Below are positions 43,389 through 52,603 of a stretch of DNA of 64,000 nt, piece after piece. The notes under the pieces were generated by a model. That model was not told the DNA's origin and made no database searches. It saw only the letters and a program-made list of their open reading frames with translations. The first letter of the stretch is position 1. Every line of letters begins with the position of its first letter. The stretch comes from Rhodanobacteraceae bacterium (GTDB taxonomy: Bacteria; Pseudomonadota; Gammaproteobacteria; Xanthomonadales; SZUA-5). The stretch spans positions 908,001 through 972,000 of the forward strand of contig JACKOW010000001.1 in assembly GCA_024234055.1 (NCBI GenBank), read 5' to 3'. A program made the position numbers and the translations under genes.

Positions 43389-43700
43389 ATGCAGAATCGG
43401 GTCATGGGCACTCTGGATTTGCGCGGCGGATGCTTGTTGGTGTGCGGAGGATTCGACCCGCGCGGGCTGGCGGTGTGGCTTGATGGCGATGATGAGTCAA
43501 TGGGTGATGTCGTGGCGGTGAGTGTCAGTCCGAGCTGGTACAAGGTCGCGGTGTCCTTGGCGTGGCGGTGCCGACGCGGGCTCGACCTGGCCGCTGTCGG
43601 TGCCAAATCCTTGCCAGAGCGAAGGCCGCCTACCCAGGGTTCGAGGCTTGGGTTGAAGCACAATGTGGATAGCGTCTTCCAACCCACGAGAATCAAATGA
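43389..43700 (+). CDS. Possible small hypothetical protein
   Basis: A 103-residue frame from ATG 43389. It ends in an ATGA overlap with the next gene, which favours a real coupled gene, and third positions are moderately GC-rich. The sequence GDVVAVSVSPSWYKVAVSLA is plausible for a strand-rich fold, but the C-terminus (GLKHNVDSVFQPTRIK) and lack of any family resemblance leave doubt. If it is not a gene, this is a 336-bp gap without other features. Confidence 0.35.
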   Translation: MQNRVMGTLDLRGGCLLVCGGFDPRGLAVWLDGDDESMGDVVAVSVSPSWYKVAVSLAWRCRRGLDLAAVGAKSLPERRPPTQGSRLGLKHNVDSVFQPTRIK

Positions 43701-44179
43701 TGGCAGACAGCCTGATTTCAGTTGACTGTTTTGGGGCGCCCGATGACGAGAGCGCAGCGGGAATCCGAGAGGCAGTCCGGCGCATGATTGCCGCCTTTGT
43801 GTTCTGGCTGTGCGAGTTTGATCGATTTGGCCCGCAGCAGCCCTCGACCAGGCGTCGTCTGATGCAGAGTCTGGCGCAGTCTGACCAGGATCCAGCAAGA
43901 ATCGTGGAGGCCTTGGCCGACAGGTTGGAAGTCACAGATCTGGCGCCGGCATGGGCAGCTTTTGCTGCGCGTTACCTGCAGCCCGGGCTGGGCATGTTTG
44001 GGGACGACTACTTCCGACGATTTGTGGAAGACCCCGGAATCGACTCCTTCGCCGCCGTCCACCTGTTGTTGCGTATTGAATCCATCGCGGTTGCGCCGGG
44101 GGGCAGGCCTGTGACAACGGATCACGAGGCCGATCGCTCAGGGGCCGGTGGACGGAGGATGCCGTTGTGCTCGATCTGA
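43697..44179 (+). CDS. Hypothetical helical protein preceding the ankyrin gene
   Basis: A 160-residue soluble protein, mostly helical: GIREAVRRMIAAFVFWLCEF and RRRLMQSLAQSDQDPARIVE. No signal peptide or known motif. The C-terminal 25 residues are Gly/Arg-rich and overlap the start of the ankyrin gene by 13 bases, so the two are translationally linked. No function is suggested beyond this link. Confidence 0.55.
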   Translation: MMADSLISVDCFGAPDDESAAGIREAVRRMIAAFVFWLCEFDRFGPQQPSTRRRLMQSLAQSDQDPARIVEALADRLEVTDLAPAWAAFAARYLQPGLGMFGDDYFRRFVEDPGIDSFAAVHLLLRIESIAVAPGGRPVTTDHEADRSGAGGRRMPLCSI

Positions 44180-45645
44180 CTTCGCTGATGGCGGTCGCCG
44201 AGGTACTCAAATTGGTGTCCGGTTTTCCTGGCGATGCACAGTATGTGCTGCGCGAGACTGTTGCCCGGTGTGAGGGCATGCCCTTTGTACGTGTCGCCCA
44301 GGATCTCGAGATCGACGGCGACCTCCTTCTGGATTGGGATGCGCCGCCCTGGACCGAGGTCAAAGCCTGCGGGCTCCTGGTCGAAGGCAATCTCAAGGTC
44401 AGCGGACGTATCAGCAATCTGCAGCTGGAAGCGGGTCCAACCCTGGTTGTTCTCGGCAATGTGCAGGCAGATCGCATCGCACACGGTGGCGCTTCCTGGT
44501 TGATTCAGGGCACGGTACGGGTCGGTCGCAGTTTCTTCGGGGTCTACAACGACGGATATGCCTTTGTCGGAGGCGATCTGCTGGCAGAAATTGTGGTCAA
44601 CGACGACCACCATCTGGAGGTGGCCGGAACCATTCAGGGTCGGAAAATTGATCGCAGCAGCGGTCACGCCTGGCTGATTGAAGGGCTGATCGATGAAGAC
44701 GGTGAGGTCGATTTTGACGCGATCTGGGCGCGTGACGCACAGGGGCTGCCGATACTGCGCACGGAGCCAGGCACCATCGACATCCATGCTGCTGCAGAGG
44801 CCTTCGACAGCGAACTGCTGCTGTTGGCACTGGCCCGGGGCGCGAACCTGGAATTGCGGGACGATTTCGGAAACACGCCATTGCTGGCAGCCATGGCCGC
44901 CGGTCGCATGGAGAATGCGAGACATCTGTTGCGGGCCGGCGCAATCGTCGATGTCGTGAATGATCAGGGGGAAGGGCCAGCGCATCTCCTCGGCTATGCG
45001 CGGGACCCTGTCATCCTCGATGAAGTGCTGTCGGCAGTGTCACGGCTGGACGCGCTCGATCGGAACGGTCGATCGCCGATGATGCGGGCGATCGAACGAG
45101 AGGATCTGATCAGCGTCCAGGCATTGCTCGCGCACGGTGCGCGGCTGCCGGCACCCGACCTTCAGCAGGACGGTTATCCGTACGCAATGACGCTGGCTGA
45201 GTCCCCTCAGGCGGAACTCCTGGCATTTCTGCTGGATCAGGGCGCGAATCTGGAATGGAGCAGCAGCGACTGGCTGTCCGAGGGCCATACCCTGCTGCAC
45301 GAGGCCGCCTGGCGCGGCAATCTGCGCAGCGTTCGTGCGTTGCTGGCGGCAGGGTTCTCGGTCGATGCGCGCGATGCCAAGGGCCGCACCCCGCTGCGCT
45401 TGATGCTGGATCTCGCTCCCAGGATTCTCGGCGATCAGCCCGGGCAGGCGGCGGCCATGGTGCAAGTGCTGCTGGACGCTGGTGCTGATCCGCTTGCCAG
45501 GGCCGCCGATGGCAAGGATGCGCTCGATGCGGCTGCGGCAATGACCGACGACGAGGTGCTGCGGACGGTCTACGCGGCCGCAGTCCGCGGATCGCTGGAG
45601 CCGAGCCGCAAGGTCGCCATCGCGACGCGGCTGCAGACGCAGTGA
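44167..45645 (+). CDS. Beta-solenoid plus ankyrin-repeat protein
   Basis: A 492-residue cytoplasmic protein with two parts. Residues about 35-195 form a polymer-forming-like beta-solenoid (GLLVEGNLKVSGRI, VLGNVQADRIAHG, AFVGGDLLAEIVVNDDHHLE), a pattern seen in proteins described as polymer-forming cytoskeletal-like. Residues about 205-470 are five to six ankyrin repeats (LELRDDFGNTPLLAAMAAGR; ALDRNGRSPMMRAIEREDL; GHTLLHEAAWRGNLRSVRAL; VDARDAKGRTPLRLMLD). Start is GTG 44167. Ankyrin repeats indicate protein binding; the combination is uncommon and no partner is known. Confidence 0.75.
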   Translation: MLDLTSLMAVAEVLKLVSGFPGDAQYVLRETVARCEGMPFVRVAQDLEIDGDLLLDWDAPPWTEVKACGLLVEGNLKVSGRISNLQLEAGPTLVVLGNVQADRIAHGGASWLIQGTVRVGRSFFGVYNDGYAFVGGDLLAEIVVNDDHHLEVAGTIQGRKIDRSSGHAWLIEGLIDEDGEVDFDAIWARDAQGLPILRTEPGTIDIHAAAEAFDSELLLLALARGANLELRDDFGNTPLLAAMAAGRMENARHLLRAGAIVDVVNDQGEGPAHLLGYARDPVILDEVLSAVSRLDALDRNGRSPMMRAIEREDLISVQALLAHGARLPAPDLQQDGYPYAMTLAESPQAELLAFLLDQGANLEWSSSDWLSEGHTLLHEAAWRGNLRSVRALLAAGFSVDARDAKGRTPLRLMLDLAPRILGDQPGQAAAMVQVLLDAGADPLARAADGKDALDAAAAMTDDEVLRTVYAAAVRGSLEPSRKVAIATRLQTQ

Positions 45646-45682
45646 TGCGTCACCCCGATCTGACACCCATCTCGCCCCCACA

Positions 45683-46024
45683 GTGCGGCCTGACCCGATG
45701 AAGGCCATGGAAACTGGCGTATTGATGCCTACTCTTGCAGCAACCGACGCTGAGGCAGGCACGAATCTGGTGTCAAGTTTGCTCCCCGATCAGGCGCCGG
45801 ACCTGCACGGTCGACCCATCCGTTTTGTCGCTGCTGGCTGGGACAATGCCATCTATCGGCTCGGCGACGGCTTGGCGATCCGCCTGCCGCGAAAACCGAT
45901 GGCCGCGGTCTTGAACAAGCGCTCGCTCTGGCAGATCAGAGGCTACGTCGAGCATGTCGCATCAAGCGCCGCCTATGCGCAAATGGCGAAGGCCGTAGGC
46001 AGGCTGGATCCGAGAAGGCGCTGA
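45683..46024 (+). pseudogene. N-terminal remnant of an aminoglycoside-phosphotransferase-family gene
   Basis: NLVSSLLPDQAPDLHG and FVAAGWDNAIYRLGDGLAIR (about 45767-45890) match the ATP-binding N-lobe of APH-family phosphotransferases. After LPRKPMAAVL the similarity stops and the frame ends about 40 residues later in unrelated sequence. The remaining three quarters, including the catalytic HGD and DxD motifs, are missing. The gap to 46111 holds nothing else recognised. Confidence 0.6.
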
Positions 46025-46111
46025 ACGAATCGGAGGTGTTTGGGGAGGCTCGCGCCACCTGGTGCGTGTTCAGCCTGTGCGATTTCCACTCGTACCTGGG
46101 GCAAATCCGGC

Positions 46112-46399
46112 TCAGGAACCGATGTGCAACCTGCCCAGGACGACCAAAGTGCCGAGTGCGGCCGAGACGCGGAAATATGCGCCTGGCGATCTGTATTTCT
46201 TCCAGATCAGGCAAACCAGACCTGCCAGGAAGGCCCCGAGGCCATAGACGAGCGCTTCAAGAAAGTGGGGACTTGCCAAGGAAGTCACGCCCAACTGCCT
46301 GGCCTTGAATGCGAAATTGATCCAGCAAGTGCCTAGAGCCAGCACGAACCACGCAATTGCAGGGAAGCGAGAGGAGGAATGGCCGAGAACGTCTTTCAT
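46112..46399 (-). CDS. Small membrane protein, unknown
   Basis: A 95-residue protein with three likely membrane helices (FPAIAWFVLALGTCWINFAF, ALVYGLGAFLAGLVCLIW, and AALGTLVVLGRLHIG near the end). The ATG at 46399 begins just before the first helix. No family is recognised. It is preceded on the right by CsbD in the same direction, about 180 bases away. The hydrophobic pattern supports coding. Confidence 0.5.
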   Translation of the reverse strand: MKDVLGHSSSRFPAIAWFVLALGTCWINFAFKARQLGVTSLASPHFLEALVYGLGAFLAGLVCLIWKKYRSPGAYFRVSAALGTLVVLGRLHIGS

Positions 46400-46576
46400 G
46401 CAGAAACCGCCTGACAGGTGTGTGGACCCTTGATCAAACGCTGCAAAGATCAATGTCGCACGCTCGGCGGTCTGAGCCTTGCTGATGGAGCTGACGTGGT
46501 GATCGTCCGCATCGGGATTTCAGCGCCGGGCCTTCCGCGCCATTGACTGGCGCGGAATTCCTGGTGCTGTCAGCGA

Positions 46577-46753
46577 TCACACTGCGTCTTTGATGTCTTC
46601 CTTGACGTCGCCGTAGCCGGCCTGAGCCTTGCCGACGGCATTCTGCAGCTTGCCCTTGTTTTCCATGGTCTTGTCGCCGATCACCCGACCGGTGACTTCC
46701 TTGACCTTGCCTTTGATTTCCTTGACGTGTCCGTCCACCTGATCTTTGTTCAT
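46577..46753 (-). CDS. CsbD family protein
   Basis: A 58-residue protein of the CsbD family, small hydrophilic stress-response proteins: NKDQVDGHVKEIKGKVKEVT and NKGKLQNAVGKAQAGYGDVK show the two imperfect KGK repeats of the family. In Bacillus CsbD is sigma-B dependent; its biochemical role is unknown. The ATG at 46753 is the usual start; a longer frame is open upstream but not family-like. Confidence 0.9.
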   Translation of the reverse strand: MNKDQVDGHVKEIKGKVKEVTGRVIGDKTMENKGKLQNAVGKAQAGYGDVKEDIKDAV

Positions 46754-47017
46754 GGCTTGCTCCAGTGATTGCGTGGGTCGCGGGCGCTGCAGGTGATACA
46801 CCTGTGCCCGGTGATCCGACCCTAGGCCTGCGACGGTGCGACTTCTGTACGGCGAGACACCAAGCGCTTCGAGCGCGAGGAGATTCTTTGCTACCGATGG
46901 CGGCTCGCGTTCGGACTGATATCTTTGCCGTCACCCACGTCGGCGATGCCATGACCGCGGGTTTGGAGCTGCCGGCCTTCGGCAGGTGACCCAATACCGC
47001 TCAACCGAGACCCGCCC

Positions 47018-48130
47018 ATGTCCTACGATTTCTCGCTTCGTATTCCCGCCGACTTGCGCAAACGGGGGCGCAAGGGTGAGCCGCATCCGGATCAGCTTCG
47101 GCGCATCGCGCGGGCGCGGGAGATCTTGCAGGCTTTCGAGCCCGAGATTCGCTTTGACGACGACGATGGCATGTTCACGGCCTTCAGTGCCGAGCTCGGC
47201 GATGTCTACGTCAGCTACGATCGCATCGGGCTGGCCATGTCGATGGGTGCAGACGTCCGCACGGTCTACGCCGCAATCCACGGCTTGTTGAAGCGTTTCC
47301 ACACGGAAGGCTACGAGGCTGTGGATCCACAGATCGGTGGCGCGATTTCTTATCGGGAGTCCTTTGCTGACTTCATGCGCCAGTATCGTGAGCATTTCCG
47401 CTGTCCGGATGAGGAATTCGAGCAATGGTGCAGGGGTGAGGATCCGCCGGCATGGGCAGAGCAAGGTGCGTTGCGTGAGCGCGGCGAGGCGCAGGCGTCG
47501 ACGGCTTTTCCGCGCTGCGAATGGGAGCTCGGCTGGCAGCAGCTGAGGACGCATTCGGACGACGCCCTTTGGGCACACCTGCAGGACGTGACGCGGCGCG
47601 TGGACGAGCAGATTTCAGCCTTCGGCCTGGCCGACTACCTGAAGCTGCTGTCGGTCGAGGCGCAATCAGATCAGGCTGTACGCCGCGTGGATGGCAGCTA
47701 CTACCCGGAATCGATGGCCACGACCTGGTTCCAGGGCTCGTTGTTTCACTACGAACAGATGGTCTTGCAGGAATTGAAGCAGCGTGGCCATGCCGCGCTG
47801 CTGCGAGATCGCCCACAACACCTGACGCTGGTCTTCGACCTCGACGCCGGGCACCCGATCAGCAACGAACACGCCGACGCCGTGCGCACGACCATGATCG
47901 ACGTCATTGCCAGGCTGAAGGGCGCCGGACTGGTCCGCAGCGGCACGACCATCGGCCAGGGGAATTGCTGGAGTTACTTCATGTACGGCGACGATGTCGA
48001 CGCCATTCACGAGGCGCTGGTCGAGATCTTCGCCAACCCGACGCTGTATCAGCCCACCGCCGTGGCGAAGCGCTACGGAGAACCGGGATCGCGGGAAGTC
48101 GAGTTGGCTTTCGCAGCGGTGGCTCGATAA
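47018..48130 (+). CDS. Hypothetical protein
   Basis: A 370-residue soluble protein with normal codon use and no signal peptide. It opens MSYDFSLRIPADLRKRGRKG and contains acidic FEPEIRFDDDDGMFTAFSAE, two-residue cysteine sites CPDEE and CRGED, and a C-terminal domain FANPTLYQPTAVAKRYGEPG. No recognised domain. There is no co-directional neighbour; a palindromic repeat follows and faces the SNF2 gene. The ATG follows a weak ribosome site. Confidence 0.65.
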   Translation: MSYDFSLRIPADLRKRGRKGEPHPDQLRRIARAREILQAFEPEIRFDDDDGMFTAFSAELGDVYVSYDRIGLAMSMGADVRTVYAAIHGLLKRFHTEGYEAVDPQIGGAISYRESFADFMRQYREHFRCPDEEFEQWCRGEDPPAWAEQGALRERGEAQASTAFPRCEWELGWQQLRTHSDDALWAHLQDVTRRVDEQISAFGLADYLKLLSVEAQSDQAVRRVDGSYYPESMATTWFQGSLFHYEQMVLQELKQRGHAALLRDRPQHLTLVFDLDAGHPISNEHADAVRTTMIDVIARLKGAGLVRSGTTIGQGNCWSYFMYGDDVDAIHEALVEIFANPTLYQPTAVAKRYGEPGSREVELAFAAVAR

Positions 48131-48199
48131 CGGTGTGCCTGAAAACTGGTGTCATCGTGTGCGACTTTCGTCGGCTCGCGAACGGGCCGTCCGCTCTTG

Positions 48200-48268
48200 T
48201 GGGTCCAGACTTGTCTGGACGCTTCTTCGGCGGGTCCCCAAGAGCGTCCAGACTAGTCTGGACCTACG
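48200..48268. repeat. TCCAGACTTGTCTGGA palindrome pair
   Basis: GTGGGTCCAGACTTGTCTGG (48200) and the inverted GTCCAGACTAGTCTGGACCT (48246 onward) form two hairpins that can also pair with each other. Other copies: 19098-19160 (pair) and 35446-35468 (single). It lies between the convergent unknown gene and the SNF2 gene. Confidence 0.8.
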
Positions 48269-48286
48269 TCAGCAAGCAGCCCGGGC

Positions 48287-51200
48287 TCAGCCCTGCAGCA
48301 GCCCCACCAGTTCCTCCACGCTGATCGGCTGGCTCATCTCCTGTTCGCCGAGCACGCTGTCGACCAGTTCACGCTTGGCACCGTGCAGTGACAGGATCTG
48401 CTCCTCGATGCTGCCTTTGACCACGAGCTTGTAGACCGTCACCGGGCGGGTCTGGCCGATGCGGTGGGCGCGGTCGGTGGCTTGTTGTTCCACCGCCGGG
48501 TTCCACCACGGGTCGAGGTGAATCACGTAATCGGCGGCGGTCAGATTGAGGCCGACGCCGCCGGCCTTCAGACTCAGCAGAAAGACGTCGCCCGAGCCGT
48601 TCTGGAACTCGCGCACCGCGATCTCGCGCGCCTTGATGGAGGTGCTGCCGTCCAGATACTGGTAGCTGACGCCGTGGGCGTCGAAGGCTTCGCGGACGAT
48701 GGCCAGGTAGTCGGTGAACTGACTGAACACCAGGGCGCGATGGTGGTTCTCTTTCAGCTCCTGCACCAGTTCCAGCAGTTGCTCCAGTTTGGCGCCGGCC
48801 AGTTTGAATTCCGGCGCGACCAGGCGCGGATGGCAGGCGGCCCGGCGCAATCGGGTGAGTTCGGCCAACACATGGAAACGCTTGCTCTCTTCGGCGACGC
48901 CGCCTTGGGCCAGGCGCTCGACGGCCTGGCGTCGGACTGCGGCCAGCAAGGCGGCTTCTTCGGCGCCGGGTTCGACGGTGACGACGATCTCGGTACGCGG
49001 TGGCAGCTCGTCCAGTACCTGCGACTTCAGGCGGCGCAGCAGAAAGGGCCCGATCAGCCGGCGCAGGGTGTCGCGCTCGGGCGCGCGCGAATCCCGCTCC
49101 AAGGCGGCGATGAAACGCTTGGAGAAGCGGTCCTGGCTGCCGAGCAATCCTGGGTTGAGGATGCGCATCAGGCTCCAGAGCTCGCCCAGATGGTTTTCGA
49201 TCGGGGTGCCGGTGGTGGCGATACGGGCATCGGCCTGGATCCGTCTCACCGCCAGCGTTCGTTGCGCCTGGGCATTCTTTACCGCCTGGGCTTCGTCGAG
49301 CACCAGCGTGGCAAAACGGATTTCGGCGAAGGCCTCGATATTGACGGTCAGCAAGCCGTAACTGACCAGCAACACCGAACCGGGCGCGAGAGCATCGAGG
49401 GCAGCGCTGCGATCGCCGTCGCCGTAGGTGATGACCTCCAGCGCCGGCGCAAATCGATTCAGTTCATTGCGCCAGTTGCTGACCACGGAGGTGGGGGCCA
49501 CGACCAGCGCCGGGCCCTTGGCTGCTCTTGCCGCCAGCACTGCCAGTGCCTGGATGGTCTTGCCCAGGCCCATGTCGTCGGCCAGGCAGGCGCCGCCGCC
49601 CCAATCCGCCAGACGCATCATCCAGCGATAGCCGTCAAGCTGATAGTCGCGCAGTTCCACCTGCAGATTGCGCGGCAGCGGGTGATCCTTGGCAGCCGCG
49701 CTTTCCATCCGCTGCAACTGCTCGCGGAAGCCCTGATCAAGATCGAGTTGTGCCTCGGAATCGAGCAATGGCTGCAGTGCGGCAGCCGCTACCGGCGCCA
49801 GTTCGATGCGACCGCGGTCGTCGGCCAGTGCCCGCAGGCTGTTGAGACGGCGGGTCAGATCCTGACTCAGGGCAACGATGCGGTCGCCTTCGAGCCGCAC
49901 GAAACGCCCCTGCGACGATGGTAGCGCTTCCAGCAGCGCGGCCAACGTGACCACGCTGCCGTCATCCAGCGCCAGACCGCCCTCGGCGTGGAACCAATCC
50001 TTCTGTGCCTTGACCTTGAGCTGCAGGCTGGACGCGCCATGGGTGCGGGTCATGGTCCAGCGCCGCTCCGCCGGCCAGTTCAGCGGGACTTGCTGCGGAT
50101 TTTCAGACAGGGCCGACAAGATCTCCAGTGCGCTCGGCGCGTCGCTGAAATCCAGCCCCTCGACCGACTCCGCGCCGGACAATTCAGGCACGCGCTGCAA
50201 CAGCGTTGCCAGGGATTGCCGCTCAGCGTCCAGATCACGGGTGCCGCGTACCGGCAGGCTCTCACGGACGCCGATCAGTTCACTGTGCCCGCTGCCCGGC
50301 AGCAGATACACGCCGAATTCACCCAGTGGCCGCACCCGCAAGCGCACGCGCAGGCCCTCGCGCAGCGGTTCGATCAGGGCATGGATGCGGTGATCGATGT
50401 CGGCCAGGGCTTCGGCATCAGGCAGACGCGCATCCACGCCCAACGTGCGGGTCAAGCCCGGCAGCAACTTGACCAGCTCGGGCATGCTGTCTTCGGGCAG
50501 ATCGCCACCGTCCTCGATCAGGCGGGCGATGCGCAAATGCTGATCGGAGAAGCGGGTCAACTGCAGCCGATCATCGACCAGCGCCAGCCGCGAGGGAGAC
50601 TGCGGATCGGGCTTGGGACTCAGGGCGAGCGACAGGCTTTGATCGGGGCGCCTTTCGACCGTGAGCACCGGTTTCAGCAACTCGAAGCGCAGCGCCCGCT
50701 GATCGGATTCCGCGACCAGTTCGGAGCAGCCGCCGAGCACATCGAGCACCGGACTCTCGGCCCACAGGCGCTCGGCGTAATAGTCGCAGTCTGGCGCCGA
50801 CAGGGCCTTCAGCAGCAAACGATCTCCATCATTGTCCAGCGCCAGTCGGCTCATGGCCGCCTGCATCTGGGCAGGACTGCTCAGCTGCCGCCCCGGAGTC
50901 CAGCCGCTTGCCGTCTGGCGTTGTTCCAGAAAGCGAATCTGGACATGGTGACCGTAGGGATTCAACTCCCCGATCATCACCCGGATACGCGAGCACTTGC
51001 TGGCGCTGGCAGATTTCTGTTCCGACTTGTCAGCGGCACGCGACAGTTCATCCAGCGCACTCAGCAGACGCTGCCACGGGCGCTGCTGCTGCAACCAGAG
51101 CGCAGGCCCGGCGCTTGCGGCTCGGTCGCGGATGGGCGCCAACAGATCGACCAGCGGCTTGAGTTGCAGGGCTTGAAAATGGGCGAGACTGTGGTCCACC

Positions 51201-52393
51201 GTCTTCGAAACCACGGGATCGAGCGGCGTTCCGTTCCAGTGCGCCAGCAGCAGCAAGACCAGGGTGGAGCTGACGTTCAACTTGGCCTGTGGCTCACCGA
51301 CGGCGGACTCCGCCATCCGCGGCGAGGACCAGGTCTGGCCGCGCAGCTGGCACTGCAGGGCGTTGTCTATCCAGCGATCGGTCTGCTGTCCCAACTGGTC
51401 CTTCCACAATTTGCGCAGCATCCGCTCCAGCAGCGCGCGGTCGTCCGTATTGCCGCTGGCCAGCAGCGCCAAGCGCGCCAGCGCACCCGGCAGTTCCAGC
51501 CAGGGCTCGGCGCAGGCAAACTCGGAGGGCGCCTTTTTCGACGGCTTCTTGCCGGCAGCACGCACGAAGGCCACCACCGCTTCCGGACGATGACTACCAA
51601 CAGCGAGGTCCAGCAGGGCCAGATCCCGGCGGGCGAACACAGCGGAGTCGGGCACTGCAGCGAGCACGTCGCCACGACCAGCAATCCAGGCCGCCATGGC
51701 GATGGCGCGCATCGGCACCTCGCCGATATCGCAGCGAGGCATCAACGGGATGGCCGCATCGAAGAGCTCGGGCATGTCCGGCAGCGGCGAGTTCGAGCGC
51801 ACGTACAACAGGTGAGCGATCTGACGCAGTGCCAGTTCAGGATCCAGCCGCAGCAAGCGCTCGAGTACGACAGGGCTCGGCATCACGTCGCGCTGGGCTT
51901 CATACCAATCCAGCGATTCCCCGGACGGGCCGTCGAGCAGTGCCCTGGAGATTTGCTGGGGACTGACGCCGGCCAGCATCAGCGCGCGCAGAGCGAAGGC
52001 TTGCGCCTGCGGGCGATGAAAATAGCCGATCTTGCGCACCCTCTCGCCAATCTGCTCGCAGGTCTTGCGCCACAGGGCGGCGCGGTTGGAGTCCTGAAAG
52101 CTGTCCAGCAGGTGGCGACGCAGCGCCGGGGTGCGCAGGCGCTGATAACCCTGATGGATAGGCTCGCCGAGCAGGCCGGCCACCGGCATCAAGCTGACGC
52201 GCACGACCTCCGGAGACAAACCGGCAGCGCCGATTTCATAGCCGGCAAATCCGTACAACAACCCGAGCAGGTTCAAGGTAGTGCCATCGGGCCGCAGCGC
52301 CAGCAATTCCATCAGGGCCAGGGCCCGCGGCGTTGCCGAGGCCAGTATCCGCATTTCCCGATTGGCTGCGTCCTTGCTCACCGAGCCATCCAC
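48287..52393 (-). CDS. SNF2-family ATPase/helicase, 1368 residues
   Basis: A very large SWI2/SNF2-type DNA translocase. The ATPase core occupies the last third: ADDMGLGKTIQAL (Walker A, about residue 938), LVLDEAQAVKN (box II DEAQ), TTGTPIENHLGELWSL, LSLKAGGVGLNLTAADYVIH and QQATDRAHRIGQTRPVTVY (motif VI). The first 900 residues are Leu/Arg/Ala-rich and lack a recognised domain (no zinc-finger CxC pattern is seen). Similar long proteins exist in Xanthomonadales. Role is likely DNA remodelling or RNA-polymerase recycling as in RapA, but that is not shown. It is a single gene divergent from rarD. Confidence 0.88.
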   Translation of the reverse strand: MDGSVSKDAANREMRILASATPRALALMELLALRPDGTTLNLLGLLYGFAGYEIGAAGLSPEVVRVSLMPVAGLLGEPIHQGYQRLRTPALRRHLLDSFQDSNRAALWRKTCEQIGERVRKIGYFHRPQAQAFALRALMLAGVSPQQISRALLDGPSGESLDWYEAQRDVMPSPVVLERLLRLDPELALRQIAHLLYVRSNSPLPDMPELFDAAIPLMPRCDIGEVPMRAIAMAAWIAGRGDVLAAVPDSAVFARRDLALLDLAVGSHRPEAVVAFVRAAGKKPSKKAPSEFACAEPWLELPGALARLALLASGNTDDRALLERMLRKLWKDQLGQQTDRWIDNALQCQLRGQTWSSPRMAESAVGEPQAKLNVSSTLVLLLLAHWNGTPLDPVVSKTVDHSLAHFQALQLKPLVDLLAPIRDRAASAGPALWLQQQRPWQRLLSALDELSRAADKSEQKSASASKCSRIRVMIGELNPYGHHVQIRFLEQRQTASGWTPGRQLSSPAQMQAAMSRLALDNDGDRLLLKALSAPDCDYYAERLWAESPVLDVLGGCSELVAESDQRALRFELLKPVLTVERRPDQSLSLALSPKPDPQSPSRLALVDDRLQLTRFSDQHLRIARLIEDGGDLPEDSMPELVKLLPGLTRTLGVDARLPDAEALADIDHRIHALIEPLREGLRVRLRVRPLGEFGVYLLPGSGHSELIGVRESLPVRGTRDLDAERQSLATLLQRVPELSGAESVEGLDFSDAPSALEILSALSENPQQVPLNWPAERRWTMTRTHGASSLQLKVKAQKDWFHAEGGLALDDGSVVTLAALLEALPSSQGRFVRLEGDRIVALSQDLTRRLNSLRALADDRGRIELAPVAAAALQPLLDSEAQLDLDQGFREQLQRMESAAAKDHPLPRNLQVELRDYQLDGYRWMMRLADWGGGACLADDMGLGKTIQALAVLAARAAKGPALVVAPTSVVSNWRNELNRFAPALEVITYGDGDRSAALDALAPGSVLLVSYGLLTVNIEAFAEIRFATLVLDEAQAVKNAQAQRTLAVRRIQADARIATTGTPIENHLGELWSLMRILNPGLLGSQDRFSKRFIAALERDSRAPERDTLRRLIGPFLLRRLKSQVLDELPPRTEIVVTVEPGAEEAALLAAVRRQAVERLAQGGVAEESKRFHVLAELTRLRRAACHPRLVAPEFKLAGAKLEQLLELVQELKENHHRALVFSQFTDYLAIVREAFDAHGVSYQYLDGSTSIKAREIAVREFQNGSGDVFLLSLKAGGVGLNLTAADYVIHLDPWWNPAVEQQATDRAHRIGQTRPVTVYKLVVKGSIEEQILSLHGAKRELVDSVLGEQEMSQPISVEELVGLLQG

Positions 52394-52603
52394 TGGTCTG
52401 AATTGTTGTCGAATGATGGCGGATTTCGGACCTGCTGACAGGGGCGCGTGTCTCGCGGTTGCCGAGTGCGTTCAGGCCGTCATGCCGCATGGTCTCCGGC
52501 CTGTTGCTGCCATGAGCGGGCTCGCGGTTACCGTGGATTCACGGACTTGGCTCGCGTGAAATCGTAATATCCTCAATCGTTTTCTCGCTGACTTCCCGAA
52601 GAC

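Noticed and set aside
49988..52438. 816-residue open frame on the + strand opposite the SNF2 gene
   Set aside because: Antisense shadow; Gln/Arg/His-rich without domains, while the - strand has all SNF2 motifs.
52565..52570. TAATAT as -10 of rarD
   Set aside because: No -35 at 16-18 bp upstream, so left as a remark only.
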